From the NCBI GenBank assembly GCA_965216695.1, contig OZ244212.1, positions 4,154,001-4,218,000 of the forward strand: 64,000 bases of DNA. Reading direction: 5' to 3'. Both the position numbers and the translations under genes were made by a program. The stretch is from G965216695 sp965216695 (GTDB lineage: Bacteria; Pseudomonadota; Gammaproteobacteria; Pseudomonadales; Azotimanducaceae). Below the pieces are notes generated by a model. The model was not told the origin of the DNA. It worked only from the letters and a program-made list of their open reading frames with translations, and ran no database searches. This document shows positions 44,427-53,380 of the stretch, one piece after another (position 1 is the stretch's first letter; each line of letters starts with the position of its first letter).

Positions 44427-45674
44427 ATGCCGCCCGAGGTGAACGGGTCGCTCGAATTGCAGCGCGGTTGGCGGCTGATTGTTGCATGCTGCACCGGCGT
44501 GATCTGCAGCTCCATCGTCCTGCCGTACTACTCGATCGGTGCGTTGGTTGTACCCGTCACCGAGTCGTTCGGCTGGAGCCGGGCGCAGTTTCAGAGCGCT
44601 ATCCTGTTCAGTTCTGGGTTGGGTGCACTCACCGCGCCGTTGGTGGGGTGGTTGATCGATCGCTACGGCGTTCGCCGGGTGGGTTTGCCTGGCCTGGCGG
44701 GTCTGTCGGTGGGGTTCGCGATTGCGGCGACGATGGACGGAGCGCTTTGGCTGCTTTACCTGGCCTACGGATCCATGGCGATTCTGGGTGCGGGAACCAT
44801 TCCGGTGACCTGGACGCGTTCTATCACGCACAATTTCTTTCGCCGCCGCGGGCTTGCGCTGGGTTTAACGCTAACGGGCACGGGTATCTGCGCCGCGTTG
44901 GTACCGCATTACGTGGTGTTTCTGGTTGAGCAATTCGGTTGGCGCGCGGCCTACGTTGGCCTGGCACTCATTCCCGTTCTGGTTGGTCTGCCCGTGGTGT
45001 TCCTCTGGTTGCGCGACTTGCGTGCGGATTCTGCACCGCCCGCGGAGCTCGCGCCCGAGACCGGTATCACCGTTGGGCAGGCAGCTCGGGGATACCGCTT
45101 CTGGGTTCTGTTGTGTTCTATTCTGCTTGCGTACATGGGTTTTTCGGGAATTGGTCCCAATCTGTTTCCAGCCCTTACCGATGATGGATTCAGTTCGACG
45201 GATGCTGCCAGCGTGGCCAGCGTGTTTGGCCTCTCGATCATGGCGGGGCGGGTCATAGTGGGGTATCTGGTCGACCGGTTCTGGGCACCGGGCGTGGCGT
45301 TCGCCGCGTTACTCATGCCGGTTGTGGGAAGCTGGTGGTTTACGGCCTCTCCAGGATTCGTCGAGGCCGCATGTGCGACCTTTCTGATCGGATTTGCAGC
45401 AGGGGCGGAACTCGATCTGATGTCGTTCCTCGCGGCCCGGTACTTCGGTTTGAAGCACTACGGGAAGATCTATTCTGTTCTGTATGCCGCGCTCGCTGTT
45501 TGTTCGGGTACGGCACCGATGCTGTTCGCGTGGGTTTTTGATCAGACGAGCAGCTATGACCTGGGTTTTGCGGTCGCTGCGGGGTTTTTTGCCTGTGCGT
45601 CGCTGATGGTTCTGGCGCTGGGGCGTTACCCCACGCTGCACCGCGCGGAGGCGTCGCCCAGCGCGGGGGGTTAG
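44427..45674 (+). CDS. MFS transporter, monocarboxylate-type
   Basis: 415 residues with twelve hydrophobic segments and typical loops: SFGWSRAQFQSAI, GWLIDRYGVRRVG, ITHNFFRRRGLALGLTLTG, VGYLVDRFWAPG and ARYFGLKHYGKIYSVLYA. This resembles the oxalate/formate and monocarboxylate MFS branch. It probably takes up the organic acid consumed by the surrounding oxygenases and dehydrogenase. It lies 39 bases after the DHDPR-like gene and should be co-transcribed. Confidence 0.9.
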   Translation: MPPEVNGSLELQRGWRLIVACCTGVICSSIVLPYYSIGALVVPVTESFGWSRAQFQSAILFSSGLGALTAPLVGWLIDRYGVRRVGLPGLAGLSVGFAIAATMDGALWLLYLAYGSMAILGAGTIPVTWTRSITHNFFRRRGLALGLTLTGTGICAALVPHYVVFLVEQFGWRAAYVGLALIPVLVGLPVVFLWLRDLRADSAPPAELAPETGITVGQAARGYRFWVLLCSILLAYMGFSGIGPNLFPALTDDGFSSTDAASVASVFGLSIMAGRVIVGYLVDRFWAPGVAFAALLMPVVGSWWFTASPGFVEAACATFLIGFAAGAELDLMSFLAARYFGLKHYGKIYSVLYAALAVCSGTAPMLFAWVFDQTSSYDLGFAVAAGFFACASLMVLALGRYPTLHRAEASPSAGG

Positions 45675-45772
45675 CGCGGGGTAACCCGGCTGAACTGAAG
45701 ACGCCGGGGTGCCGTTGCCCTTGCCGGCGGCAGCCATTTACCATGGGTGGATTACCCGACCACGGTACGAGC

Positions 45773-47134
45773 ATGACTGAACCCCGCAACAGGCCGTCGT
45801 ATCAGGAAATCATAGAACGCGACACCACGCCCGCGCCCGATGTGTTGAAGTTGCGGTCCAACCCCCAGCAGAGCACCGAGGACATTCCGTTCGAGCACTA
45901 CGTGTCGGATGCGTTCTTTGCGCGCGAGATGCGCGCCATGTGGGCAAGGGTCTGGCAGATTGCGTGCCGGGAAGAACATATCCCCGAGGTTGGCGACTAC
46001 TGCGTGTACGACATCGGTCGTTATTCGATTCTGATCGTACGTGCCGGACTGAACGACATTCGCGCCTATCACAACTCGTGTCTGCACCGCGGGACCAAAC
46101 TGAAGGAATCGGACTCGTCGGGTTGGACGGCGGACAAGTTGCAATGTCCGTTTCATGGATGGACGTGGGAATTGACGGGCGAATTGCGGGAGGTGCCGTG
46201 CGACTGGGAGTTTGGCCATCTCGACTACGAACGCAATCGCCTGCCCGAGGTGCAGGTAGACACCTGGAGCGGGTTCGTGTTCGTCAATCTGGACCCGGCC
46301 GCGCGCTCCTTGAACGACTACCTGGAAGTGTTGCCGGAGCACTTCGAACGCTGGCAGTTCGACGACTGGTATGTGGCGACCCACGTTCGCAAGATCGTGC
46401 ACTGCAACTGGAAGGTTGCAATGGAAGGCTTCATGGAGGCGTATCACACGCCCGTGGTGCATCCTGAGATGTGCCAGGTCGTGGGTGACTGGAATATGCA
46501 GCACGACATATTCGGGGATCACGTCAGCCGGGATCTGTGTCCGATGGGGGTGTCGAGTCCGTCGCTCGATCAGCCGCTTTCCGAGGCAGAATTGCTGGCG
46601 CGCGCACGCCCAGGCAATGCGCAGGTAACGCGTACGCGTTCGGAACTCGCCTCCGGAAAAACGGCTCGCGCGGTAATGGCAGACGAGTCGAGGCGAGCGT
46701 TTGAGACGTCATTCGGGCGGGACCTCACCGGGCACAGTGACGCCGAGGTGATCGACTCGTTGAAATACAACGTGTTCCCTAATCTCATGTTCAGCGGTGG
46801 TGCTGCGATGCACGGGTTGAGTATCTTCAGGCCGCTCGGCTTCGACACCAACCGGGCGACGATCGATCGGTTGACGTTTCTCCCCGTACCGGTCGACGGC
46901 GAACGTCCGGATCCACCGGATGTTGTCACAATCGCCGAAGATCAGTCGTGGGGCGATGCGCCCGGGCTCTCCGAGTTCAATGCGATGGTTCTGGATCAGG
47001 ACACGTCGATCATGCGGTGGCAACAGGAGGGCATGCACGCATCGCATAAAGGCGCGGAAACCCTTTCGACCTATCAGGAGTCGCGCGTGCGCTGGCTTCA
47101 CGAAACGCTGATGAAGTACGTTGATGATGCGTAG
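45773..47134 (+). CDS. Rieske non-heme iron oxygenase, alpha subunit (second)
   Basis: 453 residues from ATG 45773 (ATG 45743 in frame is possible). Rieske centre: CLHRGTKL and CPFHGWTWEL; iron site: AMEGFMEAYHTPVVHPEM. The two Rieske genes in this window share the fold but differ in insertions, such as the extra segment DSSGWTADKL between the cysteine pairs. No reductase is adjacent. The next small lipoprotein gene overlaps its stop. Confidence 0.9.
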   Translation: MTEPRNRPSYQEIIERDTTPAPDVLKLRSNPQQSTEDIPFEHYVSDAFFAREMRAMWARVWQIACREEHIPEVGDYCVYDIGRYSILIVRAGLNDIRAYHNSCLHRGTKLKESDSSGWTADKLQCPFHGWTWELTGELREVPCDWEFGHLDYERNRLPEVQVDTWSGFVFVNLDPAARSLNDYLEVLPEHFERWQFDDWYVATHVRKIVHCNWKVAMEGFMEAYHTPVVHPEMCQVVGDWNMQHDIFGDHVSRDLCPMGVSSPSLDQPLSEAELLARARPGNAQVTRTRSELASGKTARAVMADESRRAFETSFGRDLTGHSDAEVIDSLKYNVFPNLMFSGGAAMHGLSIFRPLGFDTNRATIDRLTFLPVPVDGERPDPPDVVTIAEDQSWGDAPGLSEFNAMVLDQDTSIMRWQQEGMHASHKGAETLSTYQESRVRWLHETLMKYVDDA

Positions 47135-47591
47135 GTTGCCGAGCAGTTTTGGGCCTGTTCGATGGCGTTCGATCGGTGGGCGTGGCGTAACCGTACTGGT
47201 TCTTGGTGTACTGCTGGTGTGTGTGGGATGCGCCCGGCGGGTTGAGCTTCCAGCTGAAGCAGACCGATCATCCCGATCCTGGCTCGCGCTCGTGGATGCG
47301 GCGGACTACGGCGACGCTTGGCACGCGTCTGCGTCGATTTTCCGCGCGGCGGTAACGATCGACAACTGGGAGGAACGTGCGCAGAGCGTGCGCGGCCCCC
47401 TGGGCTCACTCCAACGCCGGATACGCCGCGATGTGTTGTCGAAGACCAATCCCATGTCATCGCCGCGCGGTGAGTATCTGATGATTACCTTTGACTCGGC
47501 GTTCGAGAACAATGCTTCGATGGTTGAAACCGTAACGATGTTCCAGGAATCCGATGGGTCCTGGCGCGTTGCGGGGTATTTCGTCAAGTAG
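47124..47591 (+). CDS. DUF4019-like lipoprotein
   Basis: About 155 residues from ATG 47124 or 47127 overlapping the Rieske gene stop. A basic N-terminus and hydrophobic run end in CVGC (lipobox-like). The mature part, SWLALVDAADYGDAWHASASIFRAAVTIDNWEERAQSVRGPLG, then RRDVLSK, MITFDSAFENNASMVETVTMFQE and WRVAGYFVK, matches DUF4019. Function unknown; an outer-membrane or periplasmic lipoprotein is expected. Confidence 0.8.
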   Translation: MMRRLPSSFGPVRWRSIGGRGVTVLVLGVLLVCVGCARRVELPAEADRSSRSWLALVDAADYGDAWHASASIFRAAVTIDNWEERAQSVRGPLGSLQRRIRRDVLSKTNPMSSPRGEYLMITFDSAFENNASMVETVTMFQESDGSWRVAGYFVK

Positions 47592-47611
47592 CGGCGCAAG
47601 GAGAACGGGCA

Positions 47612-48016
47612 ATGGCGGACGCGACGCAGATCAACCTGATCGAATACATGCCGTTTGTAGAGCGTTTCGGACTCGAGTTGGTGGACGTTCAGCCGGAACG
47701 GATCGAGGCAAGTCTGGACGTCAGTGAGGACCTGTGTACTACCGGGCGCATCATGCACGGGGGCGCGATCATGGCGGTGGCTGACACCCTTGGTGCCGTT
47801 GGTGCCTTTCTCAATCTTCCGGAAGGCGCCAAAGCGACGACGACGATCGAGAGCAAGACGAATTTTCTGGGCGCGGCGAAGCTTGGGGCGCGGGTGGTAG
47901 CCGTGGCCACACCGGTTCATCTGGGCGGGAGAACCTCAGTGTGGCAGACTCGATTGCAGACCGCTGACGACAAACCTGTAGCGATCGTTACGCAAACCCA
48001 GCTGGTTTTACGGTGA
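47612..48016 (+). CDS. PaaI-type hotdog thioesterase
   Basis: 134 residues, with AAGGAG upstream. TTGRIMHGGAIMAVADTLGA holds the hotdog active-site helix, followed by TTTIESKTNFLGAAKLGARVVAVA and the final strands. Small tetrameric hotdog thioesterases hydrolyse acyl- or aryl-CoA esters and release CoA when a pathway stalls. It is 20 bases after the DUF4019 gene and 18 before the PPOX-like gene, suggesting one transcript. Confidence 0.88.
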   Translation: MADATQINLIEYMPFVERFGLELVDVQPERIEASLDVSEDLCTTGRIMHGGAIMAVADTLGAVGAFLNLPEGAKATTTIESKTNFLGAAKLGARVVAVATPVHLGGRTSVWQTRLQTADDKPVAIVTQTQLVLR

Positions 48017-48034
48017 TATTTCGAGGGAGGCCCC

Positions 48035-48634
48035 ATGTCGAGCACTGAACACGAAGTTGTTTCTATATACCCATTCTCCAATGACGAGCGCGAAGAGCTC
48101 TTGAGCAAAGCCGGTGAGTGTGTGTTCAACTGGTCCACAAAGGACGGTTGGCCGGTAGGCGTCGTGCACGCCTTCGTGTGGCGTGATGGCCGCGGCTGGA
48201 TCACGTGCGGGGCGCACCGGCATCGCGTGTCGGCAATTCGACGCGACCCGAGGTGTTCGGTGGTAGTGAGCGGTGTGGCCGCACCGAATGGACCCAACGG
48301 CGCGATTACGTTCAAGGGGCGGGCGATCGTTCATGACGACGAAGAAACAAAGAAGTGGTTTTATCCGGCGCTGGCGTATGGGCCCTATCGTCGAGCGGGC
48401 GCCGAGGGGGATATGACCGCCGAGGAAAAAGCGCAGGCGGATGCGTTCGTGGATCGCCTGAATTCGCCGTTGCGGGTGGTAATCGAAATAGTGCCCGAGA
48501 AGTGGATCATGCTCGACAGCGACAAGATGGCGAAGGACACCGCGGGGGAGCTGTCGGACTCCGAGCGTGGGCCCATGCTCGAATCCGATGCGAAACGCAT
48601 GGCCGATGAACTGTCCCGGCGCGGACTCAGCTGA
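48035..48634 (+). CDS. Pyridoxamine-5'-phosphate-oxidase-like flavin-binding protein
   Basis: 199 residues, GGGAGG upstream. ECVFNWSTKDGWPVGVVHAFVWRDGRGWITCGAHRHRVSAIRRDPRCSVVVSG is the split-barrel FMN/F420-binding start, then GAITFKGRAIVHDDEE and VVIEIVPEKWIMLDSDKM. The family includes FMN- and F420-dependent reductases. Together with LLM enzymes nearby this leaves open whether F420 is used; no F420 biosynthesis gene is seen. The stop directly abuts the stop of the next, convergent gene. Confidence 0.82.
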   Translation: MSSTEHEVVSIYPFSNDEREELLSKAGECVFNWSTKDGWPVGVVHAFVWRDGRGWITCGAHRHRVSAIRRDPRCSVVVSGVAAPNGPNGAITFKGRAIVHDDEETKKWFYPALAYGPYRRAGAEGDMTAEEKAQADAFVDRLNSPLRVVIEIVPEKWIMLDSDKMAKDTAGELSDSERGPMLESDAKRMADELSRRGLS

Positions 48635-49474
48635 TTAATCCAGAAGGGCTCGGGCTTGTGGCGTGACCTCTGCGAGCTTGTCCTGGTGTTGCTGTGCGGT
48701 GAGCTCTCCGCCTAGCGTTCGCAGGCATACAAAATCCAAGCCTGCGCCGCGCCATTGAGTTACGCGCTGTTGCCACTCGGATTCCCGAGGGCCAACAACC
48801 GCAACACCGGCCTCGGTCTGTATTGCGGCCGGGTCGCGACCGGCCGCAGCGGCAGCAGTGCTGATTCGGGCTCGTACGCTGGAGTACTCGTCAGGTCCGC
48901 ACAGTACGAACCACCCGTCTGCGAAACGCCCGATGCGTCGCACGACGCTCTCAGACGGTACGGATGCGCCGCCGTACCAGATTGGTATGTGTTTCTGCAC
49001 GGGGCGTGGGTCAAGGCCCATGTTCCCGATCCGATGCCACCGGCCTTCGAAGTTTACGGTTCGTTGGGTAAGGAGCGCGTTCAGCAGTTCCAGTTGCTCA
49101 TCGCAGCGAGCGCCTCGGGTATGGAAATTCTGCTCTAGCGCTTCGTACTGCGCAGCGTTCGAGCCGACTCCGATACCGAGTCGCGCGCGGCCGCCCGACA
49201 GCACATCGAGCTGCACGAGTTGCTTTGCAAAATGCACGGTCTGACGGGCGGGAAGCACGATGACCGACGGGCACAGTCGAATCGTTTCGGTAAAGGCCGC
49301 AAGCCATGCAAGCAACATCATCGGCTCGTGCAGGTGCCCGCCGTCGGGGCGAATGATTGTGTCGGGAATTCTCAGGTGGTGATACCCGAGTTCCTCGGCA
49401 AGCTGTGCGAACGCGCGAATCGCGCCAAGATCGTTCTGCATCTCCCGGACCGGGAGCGATACGCCGAGCTTCAC
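48635..49474 (-). CDS. LLM-class oxidoreductase (F420-type)
   Basis: 279 residues from GTG 49474, with GGAG upstream; MKLGVSLP is the usual LLM start and the upstream extension is not conserved-looking. LAEELGYHHLRIPDTII, TETIRLCPSVIVLPARQTVHFAKQLVQLDVLSGGRARLGIGVGS, FHTRGARCDEQLELLNALL, and IPIWYGGASV are family marks. It differs from the LLM genes at 16 and 35 kb. Substrate and cofactor are not fixed by sequence. Confidence 0.86.
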   Translation of the reverse strand: MKLGVSLPVREMQNDLGAIRAFAQLAEELGYHHLRIPDTIIRPDGGHLHEPMMLLAWLAAFTETIRLCPSVIVLPARQTVHFAKQLVQLDVLSGGRARLGIGVGSNAAQYEALEQNFHTRGARCDEQLELLNALLTQRTVNFEGRWHRIGNMGLDPRPVQKHIPIWYGGASVPSESVVRRIGRFADGWFVLCGPDEYSSVRARISTAAAAAGRDPAAIQTEAGVAVVGPRESEWQQRVTQWRGAGLDFVCLRTLGGELTAQQHQDKLAEVTPQARALLD

Positions 49475-49612
49475 GATGGGTTTCTCCTGCGTGCGGAGCG
49501 AGCGGGTATCGTGCCTCACGCACTCCAGATTGACGAAGCACGCAGAATGGTGAAGCCCGCGCGGTGAGTCAAATCACGCGGCGCCGTTGTTGAATCGGGG
49601 CCGCGGGTACGG

Positions 49613-49714
49613 TCAAACGCGAATTTTACCGATGGCGATTCCGATGAGCGTTATCGTGAGCAAACTGACCGCGGTAATACCGGTTACGAGGCTGATGTTG
49701 AGAATTGTTTCCAT
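49613..49714 (-). CDS. Small single-span membrane protein (33 residues)
   Basis: ATG 49714 to TGA 49613 encodes METILNISLVTGITAVSLLT followed by ITLIGIAIGKIRV, one transmembrane helix with a basic C-terminus. The ribosome site is weak. No family recognised. It is comparable in size and character to the small membrane protein at 29.3 kb, but the sequences are not alike. Confidence 0.35.
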   Translation of the reverse strand: METILNISLVTGITAVSLLTITLIGIAIGKIRV

Positions 49715-49800
49715 GGGTACGCACTCACTGGTGGTGTAAGTGCACGGTAGTAGGCGCGCCGGGTGCGAGTTATCCGGAGTTCCACGTAGGGGTGAACGGT

Positions 49801-49924
49801 TGGGGTCAGAGCAAAGGGACAGATCAAATAGAAATGGTGGGTTCAGAGCAAAGGGACAGAGTCCTGACTCTGTCCCTTTGCTCTGAACCCGGAAATTTTG
49901 ATCTGTCCCTTTGCTCTGACCCCA
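49801..49924. repeat. Palindromic repeat A (nested double hairpin)
   Basis: The outer arms 49801-49828 and 49897-49924 are perfect complements starting GGGGTCAGAGCAAAGGGACA. Inside them a second perfect 25-bp pair, 49839-49863 and 49866-49890, has the related sequence GGGTTCAGAGCAAAGGG with a two-base loop. The nested layout suggests one element copied into another or a duplication. It belongs to the family also present at 51.6, 55.2 and 60.0 kb. Confidence 0.9.
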
Positions 49925-49938
49925 ATCGTTCCAACCTC

Positions 49939-50883
49939 TCAGAGCAGGTCAGGTAAGTAGTGCTGGGTGAGCAATGCCCGCATATCCGCTGGCATCTCAA
50001 TTGCCCGCCGTTCGTCGAGGTCTATCAGGACGCTAACTGTGTCGCTGATGCTCAGAAGGGTCCCCGTTGATTCCGTAAACGCCCACCGCCGAGTCTGTCT
50101 TGCCTTCGCGGTAAGACCCACATCGGCCCCAAAGGTCACTACCGACTCGCCAAGCCGCGGTTGACGAAAACGCGCGCTTCGCGTTTCCATCACTGCTTGA
50201 CCCACGCGTTGTCCTGAATCTGCTTCGAAGACGGGCGGCCCGGCGTTTCGCTCACCCTCTTCAACCTGACGCATGAACGCCAAAAAAAGAACGTCGATTT
50301 CCCCGCGCAGCCAGCCATGGTCGTCCACTTCGTCCGCTCTGATGCGCAGGTTTCTTCGTCCAGTCATCGGGGTGGAGTCGTCTGCCTGGGAGATCAGCCC
50401 GGAAAGCTCGTCCAACCCAGTATCGGTTCGGATAGGCTCGAGCGACAGCGTGCGGGGTAGACCGTGGTCAGGCACGGCGACGCGCAGACGATCTATGTCT
50501 ATGGGGTCGACGCGGGGCATTGGTAGGGGGTGTTGTTCGGTTGTATCGATGTGTTGCATCACGGCCACAAAGCAGGCGGCAATCTCCCGCGTTTCGGCAT
50601 TGCAGAGTTCCACATAGTTGCGCACACCGCTTTCGTTGACGTCCAGGATGCCGCCCCGAGCATGCAGAGGCGCGCCTTCGAATTGTTCCCGGCGATAACG
50701 GATGTAAGTATCCGACCGGCGTATCTCCCTGCCGGGTATACGGAGCTCGCTCGGGTCCAGGCCCAGAGATCTCAACAACGCGTCTCCGGCCGCGTCCAGC
50801 CGCTCTAGATAATGGCGCACGTTCATGTGGCCCAGTGAGTCGATTTCAGTCGGCAATACGTGGGACTCGTGTAACAGATGCAT
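49939..50883 (-). CDS. Acyl-CoA/ACP thioesterase, double hotdog
   Basis: 314 residues from ATG 50883 (GGAG ten bases upstream). The first hotdog has EIDSLGHMNVRHYLERLDAAGDALL, the active-site-type segment of 4HBT and acyl-ACP thioesterases; the second has DEVDDHGWLRGEIDVLFLAFMRQVEEG and ARFRQPRLGESVVTFGADV. It should hydrolyse acyl-thioesters. The preferred acyl group is unknown. It is divergent from the secreted SH3-like/STI1-like gene. Confidence 0.75.
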   Translation of the reverse strand: MHLLHESHVLPTEIDSLGHMNVRHYLERLDAAGDALLRSLGLDPSELRIPGREIRRSDTYIRYRREQFEGAPLHARGGILDVNESGVRNYVELCNAETREIAACFVAVMQHIDTTEQHPLPMPRVDPIDIDRLRVAVPDHGLPRTLSLEPIRTDTGLDELSGLISQADDSTPMTGRRNLRIRADEVDDHGWLRGEIDVLFLAFMRQVEEGERNAGPPVFEADSGQRVGQAVMETRSARFRQPRLGESVVTFGADVGLTAKARQTRRWAFTESTGTLLSISDTVSVLIDLDERRAIEMPADMRALLTQHYLPDLL

Positions 50884-51074
50884 CTGGTGGTTGCTCCGAA
50901 GCGGGCGAACGTCAAGCGCGAATCGTGCGTGGTAGGGTGGTGAAGAAACGACACTGCAACAAGGAATGGCACCAACAAATGTGCGGTGCGTCAAGCGTTC
51001 TATGTAGAATACGCGCTAACGTGGTGTGCGATCAGGTCGGCACTGCGGCCGTTCATACTCAACGAGGTTTGCCG

Positions 51075-51575
51075 ATGTACTCATTCATACGCTCTGCAAC
51101 TGTCCTTTGGTCGCTTGTGTTCGCGGGGCTATGCGTTGCTGAGGTGGCAACGATTGAACTCACTGACGGTTCTACGATTCGAGGCGAGGTCATTGCGCTG
51201 AACGCAGATACATATCGTGTGAAGAGTGCTGCATTGGGCATGATTTCTATCCCGCAGAGCGATGTTAAGGTTGTTCGCTACGGCGATCCGGCGGTCCTGC
51301 AATCGGCGATGAGTGCGGGAAACTCGACGAATCACGCCGCCGCAATGGCAGGCATCCAATCACAACTTGCTGAATCGCCGGAGATCATGGCTCGTATTCA
51401 CGCGTTGCGAGACGACCCGGCGTTGACCGCCGTACTTGCCGACGACAGTGTACGTACTGCGATGGCGAGTGGAGACCTCGAGGCGCTGCGCGCGAATCCG
51501 CAGATTCAAGCTTTGCTTCAACACCCGATAATCCGCGAGATCTTGCAGCAGTTTGGAGGGGTGGGGTCAGAGTAA
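51075..51575 (+). CDS. Exported protein with C-terminal STI1-like repeat
   Basis: 166 residues from ATG 51075, GAGG eight bases upstream. A signal peptide (ATVLWSLVFAGLCVAE) is followed by a small beta domain (TIELTDGSTIRGEVIALNAD, YRVKSAALGMISIPQSDVKVV) and a helical C-terminus reading ALRDDPALTAVLADDSVRTAM and ANPQIQALLQHPIIREILQQF, resembling STI1/heat-shock-chaperonin-binding motifs. The last residues, GVGSE, and the stop codon come from palindromic repeat B, so the original C-terminus has probably been replaced. Function unknown. Confidence 0.65.
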   Translation: MYSFIRSATVLWSLVFAGLCVAEVATIELTDGSTIRGEVIALNADTYRVKSAALGMISIPQSDVKVVRYGDPAVLQSAMSAGNSTNHAAAMAGIQSQLAESPEIMARIHALRDDPALTAVLADDSVRTAMASGDLEALRANPQIQALLQHPIIREILQQFGGVGSE

Positions 51576-51639
51576 AGGGACAGATCAAAGGACGGAGTCG
51601 TGACTCTGTCCTTTGATCTGTCCCTTTACTCTGACCCCA
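51562..51639. repeat. Palindromic repeat B
   Basis: Near-perfect inverted repeat with arms beginning TGGGGTCAGAGTAAAGGGAC and ending in GACCCCA, of the same family as repeats A, C and D. It straddles the end of the upstream exported-protein gene and supplies its TAA stop (51573-51575). The distal part lies before the ceramidase-like gene. Confidence 0.9.
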
Positions 51640-51717
51640 TCCGTTCTTCCGAACGCTCGAAAGTTGACGGTTTCCGCGCTACGATGACGTAGGGACACTG
51701 AAGCACGGGAGGGAATC

Positions 51718-53313
51718 ATGTACACGCGTCTCGCACTGGCGCTCGTTGTATTGTTGTCCGGTACCACCGCGCCGGCACTCGCCGATGAGTCGGACGATAC
51801 GTTGCAGGTCGGCGTGTGTTCACGCGACATCACCCCGGTGAGTCCCGGATTGGCGGCGAGTTACGAAGCCGCGTTTGGACAAGCTGCCGTCGTAAACCAT
51901 AGCGACCCGATATATCTGGCCGGATTCGGCACGAACCGACAGGCGACGGGCTACAACGATCGCCTTTGGGCGCGTGGTGTCGTTGTCCAACGCGAAGACG
52001 CCCGGGTTGCGATCGTCTCTCTCGATCTGGTCGGTTACTTCAAGAACGAGATCGATACGATTCGCGCGATGGTGGCGCCGGAATCTGCGATCGATTTTGT
52101 GGTCGTCACTAGCTCGCACCAACATGAAGGACCCGACACGCTGGGTATCTGGGGACCGGATCCGCTCACGTCGGGCATTGATTTCGGCTATCTCGACTTC
52201 GTTAATGCGGCCGTAGCGGATTGCATTGACGACGCCGCAGCCTCGTTGCAGCCGGGCAGAATCTATTACGCTACGACCGACAGCAGCGGCCTTTCTCTAG
52301 GTCTTGATCCGGAAGACGATGGGTTCGGTGTGGGCGATGGCAAAGTGCTGGCGGGTGACGTAACCGTCGATACAGGCGGGCGCATCGTCGATCCGACCAT
52401 CGCAACGCTCCAGTTCACACGTCGTCAAGGACCGGATGAGATCGTGCTTGCGACACTCTTCAATTTCGCGAGCCACCCGGAAAGTCTCGGATCCGGTAAC
52501 ACGCTGATTACATCCGATTTCCCGCACTACGTGCGAGAACGCATCGAATCCGAGTACGGCGGAACGGCAATCTGGGTCTCAGGGGATCTGGGTGTGCTCC
52601 AGGGGCCGCTCGACATCGACGTGCTGGATCCTGACACCAACGCACCGGCACCAAGGCGTACGTTCCGCTTCGCCGACGTGCACGGTACCCAGCTCGCGGA
52701 ACGCGCGATCGAGGCGATCAATCAAGCGCGGTTCAACCCAGGTGGCCGGCCCGTGCGGGGGCAGGGCGAGGTGCGACCTGTGATTCGGCACTCGACGGTA
52801 GATCCGGTAGACGTGCGTCTCGACAATCCGTACTTCCGGTTTTTCTTCGCGATTGGCGTGATTGACGTGCGTCGACAACTCTTCACCGATGGTGCGCCCG
52901 ACCCCAGCGTAGGGTTTCCGTTTCCGCCTCCGTTCGATACTTTGCCGCAGGCGCTGGGCGAGGATGTCCGTACAGAGGTCAGCGCGTTGCAGATCGGCCG
53001 CGCTGGGATCGCGGTCGTACCCACCGAACTGGACCCTCAGATCGGCGCGGATTATCGCGCGCAACTGCAGGCGAAAGGCGCGGATCACACCCTGATTGTC
53101 GGGCTCGGTAACGACTCGATCGGCTATCAGCTGCAGGCTGAGAAGTGGGACGACAGTTGTCATGCGTGCGCTCCGTTCATCCTGGCCGGTGTGCCGCAGT
53201 TTTGTCCGCTGTTTCCCGCCATTGATTGCAACACGGTGTTTCAGAACAACATCGGCACAGACGTCGATCCCGCTGTAAGTGGCGCGATGAAGCAGGCCGT
53301 AGACGGCCTATAG
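51718..53313 (+). CDS. Neutral/alkaline ceramidase-like secreted enzyme
   Basis: 531 residues, GGGAGGG upstream and a signal peptide ending PALADE. DTLQVGVCSRDITPVSPG, YLAGFGTNRQATGYNDRLWARGVVV, VVVTSSHQHEGPDTLGIWG with the His ligands of the zinc site, NFASHPESLG, and VSGDLGVLQGP match the N-terminal domain of non-lysosomal neutral ceramidases, which cleave amide-linked fatty acid from ceramide. Several Cys in the C-terminal third (DSCHACAPF, FCPLFPAIDC) may form disulfides. Because ceramides are rare in such bacteria, an N-acyl lipid of external origin is a likely substrate; that is inference. Confidence 0.82.
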   Translation: MYTRLALALVVLLSGTTAPALADESDDTLQVGVCSRDITPVSPGLAASYEAAFGQAAVVNHSDPIYLAGFGTNRQATGYNDRLWARGVVVQREDARVAIVSLDLVGYFKNEIDTIRAMVAPESAIDFVVVTSSHQHEGPDTLGIWGPDPLTSGIDFGYLDFVNAAVADCIDDAAASLQPGRIYYATTDSSGLSLGLDPEDDGFGVGDGKVLAGDVTVDTGGRIVDPTIATLQFTRRQGPDEIVLATLFNFASHPESLGSGNTLITSDFPHYVRERIESEYGGTAIWVSGDLGVLQGPLDIDVLDPDTNAPAPRRTFRFADVHGTQLAERAIEAINQARFNPGGRPVRGQGEVRPVIRHSTVDPVDVRLDNPYFRFFFAIGVIDVRRQLFTDGAPDPSVGFPFPPPFDTLPQALGEDVRTEVSALQIGRAGIAVVPTELDPQIGADYRAQLQAKGADHTLIVGLGNDSIGYQLQAEKWDDSCHACAPFILAGVPQFCPLFPAIDCNTVFQNNIGTDVDPAVSGAMKQAVDGL

Positions 53314-53380
53314 TTCCAGAGCCCGCCGCGTCGTGGATTCTGGGCGACGTTTCCGGGCTGCGCGCCGGGTTGTGCTGCAA

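Noticed and set aside
49801..49924. Rho-independent terminators only
   Set aside because: Arms of 25-33 bp without T-runs and with conserved sequence indicate a repeat family, though they may also stop transcription.
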